From Desulfatirhabdium butyrativorans (GTDB lineage Bacteria; Desulfobacterota; Desulfobacteria; Desulfobacterales; JAIFKL01): a stretch of 12,793 bases of DNA. Below, piece by piece: positions 11,171 to 12,793 of the stretch. The DNA lies in NCBI GenBank assembly GCA_022736535.1, contig DZCT01000103.1, positions 1 through 12,793 of the forward strand, given 5' to 3'. Positions within the stretch are counted from its first letter, which is position 1, and every line of letters starts with the position of its first letter. Position numbers and translations under genes: made by a program. Below the pieces are notes generated by a model. The model worked only from the letters and a program-made list of their open reading frames with translations, did not search any database and was not told the DNA's origin.

Positions 11171-12592
11171 ATGGGGCAGATAAATGAAATTTTTAAAGGT
11201 GATTGGTGGCAATGGTTTTTTTCGGGCATCGGAAACCCTTTGCTTAATATTCTTTTTGTTATGCTGATCCCCGGCGGATGGTTTTGGCATTCTCAAAAAA
11301 AGAGGACTGGGGCAAAAACAAAAGCGACTGGGGCAAAAAACAAAAGCGACAAAGCGGCGGCGCCTTCTTTTATCGCAATACTGACCCCGCTTCTGATATT
11401 TATCATTGTTCTCAGTTATATACAGGCCAATCCGGCAACAGAACCCAAAAGTCTTTGGGAGGCGATAATCGTCATTTTAGTGGCAATAGCCGCGGCTGCC
11501 GCAGTGTCAGTGATTGTCACAAAAACCTACACAGCAGTCAAAACCTGGGTCATTTTCCTTATTCTGATACCTGTTCTGAGCATGATGGCATCTGTGGCAT
11601 CTGCTTGGTATATTTTGGGAAAGCCGTCATTTGTTGATCTTGTAAAACCGTTGGTATTGTGCCGAAGCGAATTGTCGCCTTCAAAAGATACACCGATAAA
11701 ACCGTCTGAGCCTGAAAAGGGTGTTTCTGAACCCGGAAAGGATGCTGTGGACAGACAACCTTCTGATATGCCGAAAAAATCGGGGGATACATCAGAACTT
11801 GAGAGCGGGATAGAGCAAGGAACGACAGGGAAAGCCGATTTGACAGAACCTCGGCCAGGCCCGGGAAAAATTCCGGGAACTGTCCCTGAGGGATTTCATA
11901 TCTCTGATGATTTCGGAATGAAATTCGTTTATATTCCCCCGGGAACTTTCATGATGGGAAGCTCGGAAAACGAACCGGGAAGAGATCGAGATGAAACACT
12001 GCACAGGGTAACACTGACACGGGGTTTTTATATGCAGACCACAGAAGTGACTCAGGGGCAGTGGAAGGAGGTCATGGGCGAAAATCCGTCCCGTTTCAAG
12101 GAATGCGGCGACGACTGCCCGGTTGAAACGGTTTCATGGGATGATGTGCAGGAATTTATAAAGAGCCTCAACCGTAAGGGCGAGGGATTGTATCGTCTTC
12201 CCACTGAAGCAGAGTGGGAATATGCGGCAAGGGCGGGCAGTGAGACCGCATATTGCTTTGGCAATGATGCGGCTGATCTGGGAAAATATGCGTGGTATGG
12301 GGAAAGCTGGGACGGAGGAACTCATCCGGTCGCACAGAAGCAGCCAAATGCGTGGGGACTGTATGATATGCACGGGAATGTCTGGGAATGGTGTCATGAT
12401 TGGTACGGCAAATATCCTTCCGATACTGTCACCGATCCCACGGGTTCCGAGTCAGGCTCGGACCGGGTCAACCGTTGCGGTTCCTTCCTCAACACTGCCC
12501 GGTATTGCCGGTCCGCCAATCGTGGCAACTGGCGGCCACCCGGCTTTCGTGGCGGCTACCTCGGTTTTCGTCTTGTGAGGGAAGCACCTTAA
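11171..12592 (+). CDS. Four-TM protein with C-terminal SUMF1/FGE-like domain
   Basis: This is a membrane-anchored protein of 473 aa. Hydrophobic helices lie near 22-40, 66-84, 95-117 and 125-148. A polar linker rich in Pro, Ser, Lys and Glu (about 165-235) leads to a formylglycine-generating-enzyme-like domain (240-470). That domain shows FVYIPPGTFMMGS (242-254), VETVSWDDVQEF (308-319), RLPTEAEWEYAARAG (332-346), AWGLYDMHGNVWEWCHDWYG (394-413) and the closing LGFRLV (464-469). In true formylglycine-generating enzymes two cysteines near the C-terminus carry out catalysis. The second aligns with Cys446, but the first aligns with Asn441, so sulfatase activation is doubtful. A binding role through the C-type-lectin fold is more likely. 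Residues 436-463 look like a DGR variable region. An A5/A6-bearing 21/22-bp duplication at 11305-11347 lies in the first cytoplasmic or periplasmic loop. A kinase gene precedes it. Confidence 0.85.
   Translation: MGQINEIFKGDWWQWFFSGIGNPLLNILFVMLIPGGWFWHSQKKRTGAKTKATGAKNKSDKAAAPSFIAILTPLLIFIIVLSYIQANPATEPKSLWEAIIVILVAIAAAAAVSVIVTKTYTAVKTWVIFLILIPVLSMMASVASAWYILGKPSFVDLVKPLVLCRSELSPSKDTPIKPSEPEKGVSEPGKDAVDRQPSDMPKKSGDTSELESGIEQGTTGKADLTEPRPGPGKIPGTVPEGFHISDDFGMKFVYIPPGTFMMGSSENEPGRDRDETLHRVTLTRGFYMQTTEVTQGQWKEVMGENPSRFKECGDDCPVETVSWDDVQEFIKSLNRKGEGLYRLPTEAEWEYAARAGSETAYCFGNDAADLGKYAWYGESWDGGTHPVAQKQPNAWGLYDMHGNVWEWCHDWYGKYPSDTVTDPTGSESGSDRVNRCGSFLNTARYCRSANRGNWRPPGFRGGYLGFRLVREAP
11305..11347 (+). 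repeat. Tandem duplication of 21 and 22 bp inside the SUMF1 gene
   Basis: GACTGGGGCAAAAACAAAAG C occurs at 11305-11325 and again at 11326-11347 with one extra A (A5 versus A6). The two copies are therefore read differently at their ends (TGAKTKA, then TGAKNKS). Slippage in either A-run would frameshift the gene. Confidence 0.8.
12464..12575 (+). other. Candidate DGR variable region at the SUMF1 C-terminus
   Basis: Residues 432-468 follow the frame of DGR-target C-type-lectin ends (RVxRxGSxxNxARxCRSANR, later LGFRL). Non-consensus residues fall where template repeats commonly encode Asn. Ten codons there end in C and can derive from AAC by changes at A only: TGC, TTC, CTC, AAC, GGC, AAC, GGC, GGC, GGC and TAC. 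The stretch is GC-richer than the gene before it. No template repeat or reverse transcriptase is present in the window, so this stays a hypothesis. Confidence 0.4.
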
Positions 12593-12625
12593 CCCTTTTG
12601 CACTTTTACCCTTTTACCCTTTTAC
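12593..12625. repeat. CCCTTTTAC short tandem repeats
   Basis: Directly after the SUMF1 stop codon the sequence is CCCTTTTGCACTTTTACCCT followed by TTTACCCTTTTAC, four imperfect 8-9 bp units. It is simple-sequence DNA with no coding content. Confidence 0.75.
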
Positions 12626-12632
12626 GGGGGGT

Positions 12633-12669
12633 CAAGGGGGGCTTGCCCCCCTTGCGCGCGGCATTTTTT
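12633..12669 (+). terminator. G/C hairpin with delayed T-run after the SUMF1 gene
   Basis: CAAGGGGGG (12633-12641) pairs with CCCCCCTTG (12646-12654) around CTTG. A run of six T (12664-12669) follows ten bases after the stem. The stem is very stable, but the gap before the T-run is long for an intrinsic terminator. It is the best terminator candidate for the kinase-SUMF1 operon. Confidence 0.45.
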
Positions 12670-12672
12670 CGC

Positions 12673-12720
12673 ACATTGTCTGAATCAGGATTTTCAGGAT
12701 TTAAGGATTGGGGAGGATTT
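12673..12720 (-). repeat. Inverted copy of the left-edge AATCCT/TTCAGACAATGT motif
   Basis: ACATTGTCTGAATCAGGATT then TTCAGGATTTAAGGATTGGG is the reverse complement of the motif ending the repeats at 28-105 and 126-204. Both edges of the window thus carry the same family in opposite orientation. Confidence 0.75.
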
Positions 12721-12743
12721 GTGTTCAGCGGTCAGAACAGCCT

Positions 12744-12772
12744 GTAGGGTGGGCAGCTTGCTGCCCACCTTC
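12744..12772. repeat. GTAGGGTGGGCAGC palindrome, copy 3
   Basis: GTAGGGTGGGCAGC, TT, GCTGCCCACC matches the palindrome at 222-251, except that the right arm ends TTCT instead of CTAC. No gene is visible in the last 200 bases. Confidence 0.8.
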
Positions 12773-12793
12773 TGCTGCGCCTCAGCGGGCGGG

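Noticed and set aside
12633..12654. Hairpin after the SUMF1 gene as the target-site hairpin of a DGR
   Set aside because: Known DGR hairpins lie a few bases after the variable region. This one is about 60 bp away and resembles a common G/C-rich terminator-like repeat.

Overview
This looks like a chromosomal stretch from a member of the Desulfobacterota, probably a Desulfonema- or Desulfococcus-like sulfate reducer. That placement is an inference. It rests on moderate GC, a beta-oxidation gene set, SUMF1-type and SLOG-type accessory genes, and a very high density of short palindromic repeats between genes. No 16S gene or other marker is present. All recognisable genes lie on the + strand.

Layout. 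(1) 1-1060: a repeat-rich left edge, then a DUF104/AF2212-like antitoxin gene overlapping a PIN-domain (VapC-type) toxin gene. (2) 1061-3805: a membrane-anchored SLOG protein gene, bracketed on both sides by pairs of oppositely oriented copies of one ~100-bp palindromic element. The gene is cut by a single in-frame TAG into a nucleotide-binding half and a four-helix membrane half. A ~220-bp MITE-like element follows. (3) 3806-4685: ribonuclease HI with an N-terminal viroplasmin-type domain, then three 39-bp tandem repeats. (4) 4686-8906: a fatty-acid/butyryl-CoA block of thiolase, 3-hydroxyacyl-CoA dehydrogenase, an XRE-cupin regulator and a short-chain acyl-CoA dehydrogenase. The crotonase and electron-transfer flavoprotein genes are not in view. 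(5) 9110-10285: an AI-2E-family membrane protein, flanked on both sides by a CCGGAGTGC hairpin element that also occurs upstream of the acyl-CoA dehydrogenase. (6) 10688-12592: a probable two-gene operon of a small P-loop kinase (polynucleotide-kinase-like) and a four-TM protein with a C-terminal formylglycine-generating-enzyme-like (SUMF1/C-type lectin fold) domain. (7) 12593-12793: a strong G/C hairpin and repeats that mirror those at the left edge.

How the genes work together. The thiolase, dehydrogenase and acyl-CoA dehydrogenase catalyse three of the four steps linking butyryl-CoA to acetyl-CoA, with the XRE-cupin protein as the likely local regulator. The rest is accessory: a toxin-antitoxin pair, a split SLOG-membrane protein resembling sensor-effector conflict proteins, and a SUMF1 protein whose last ~40 residues look like the variable region of a diversity-generating retroelement (DGR) target. 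The two points most worth following up are the single amber codon in the SLOG-membrane gene and the possible DGR variable region. No reverse transcriptase or template repeat is visible in the window.
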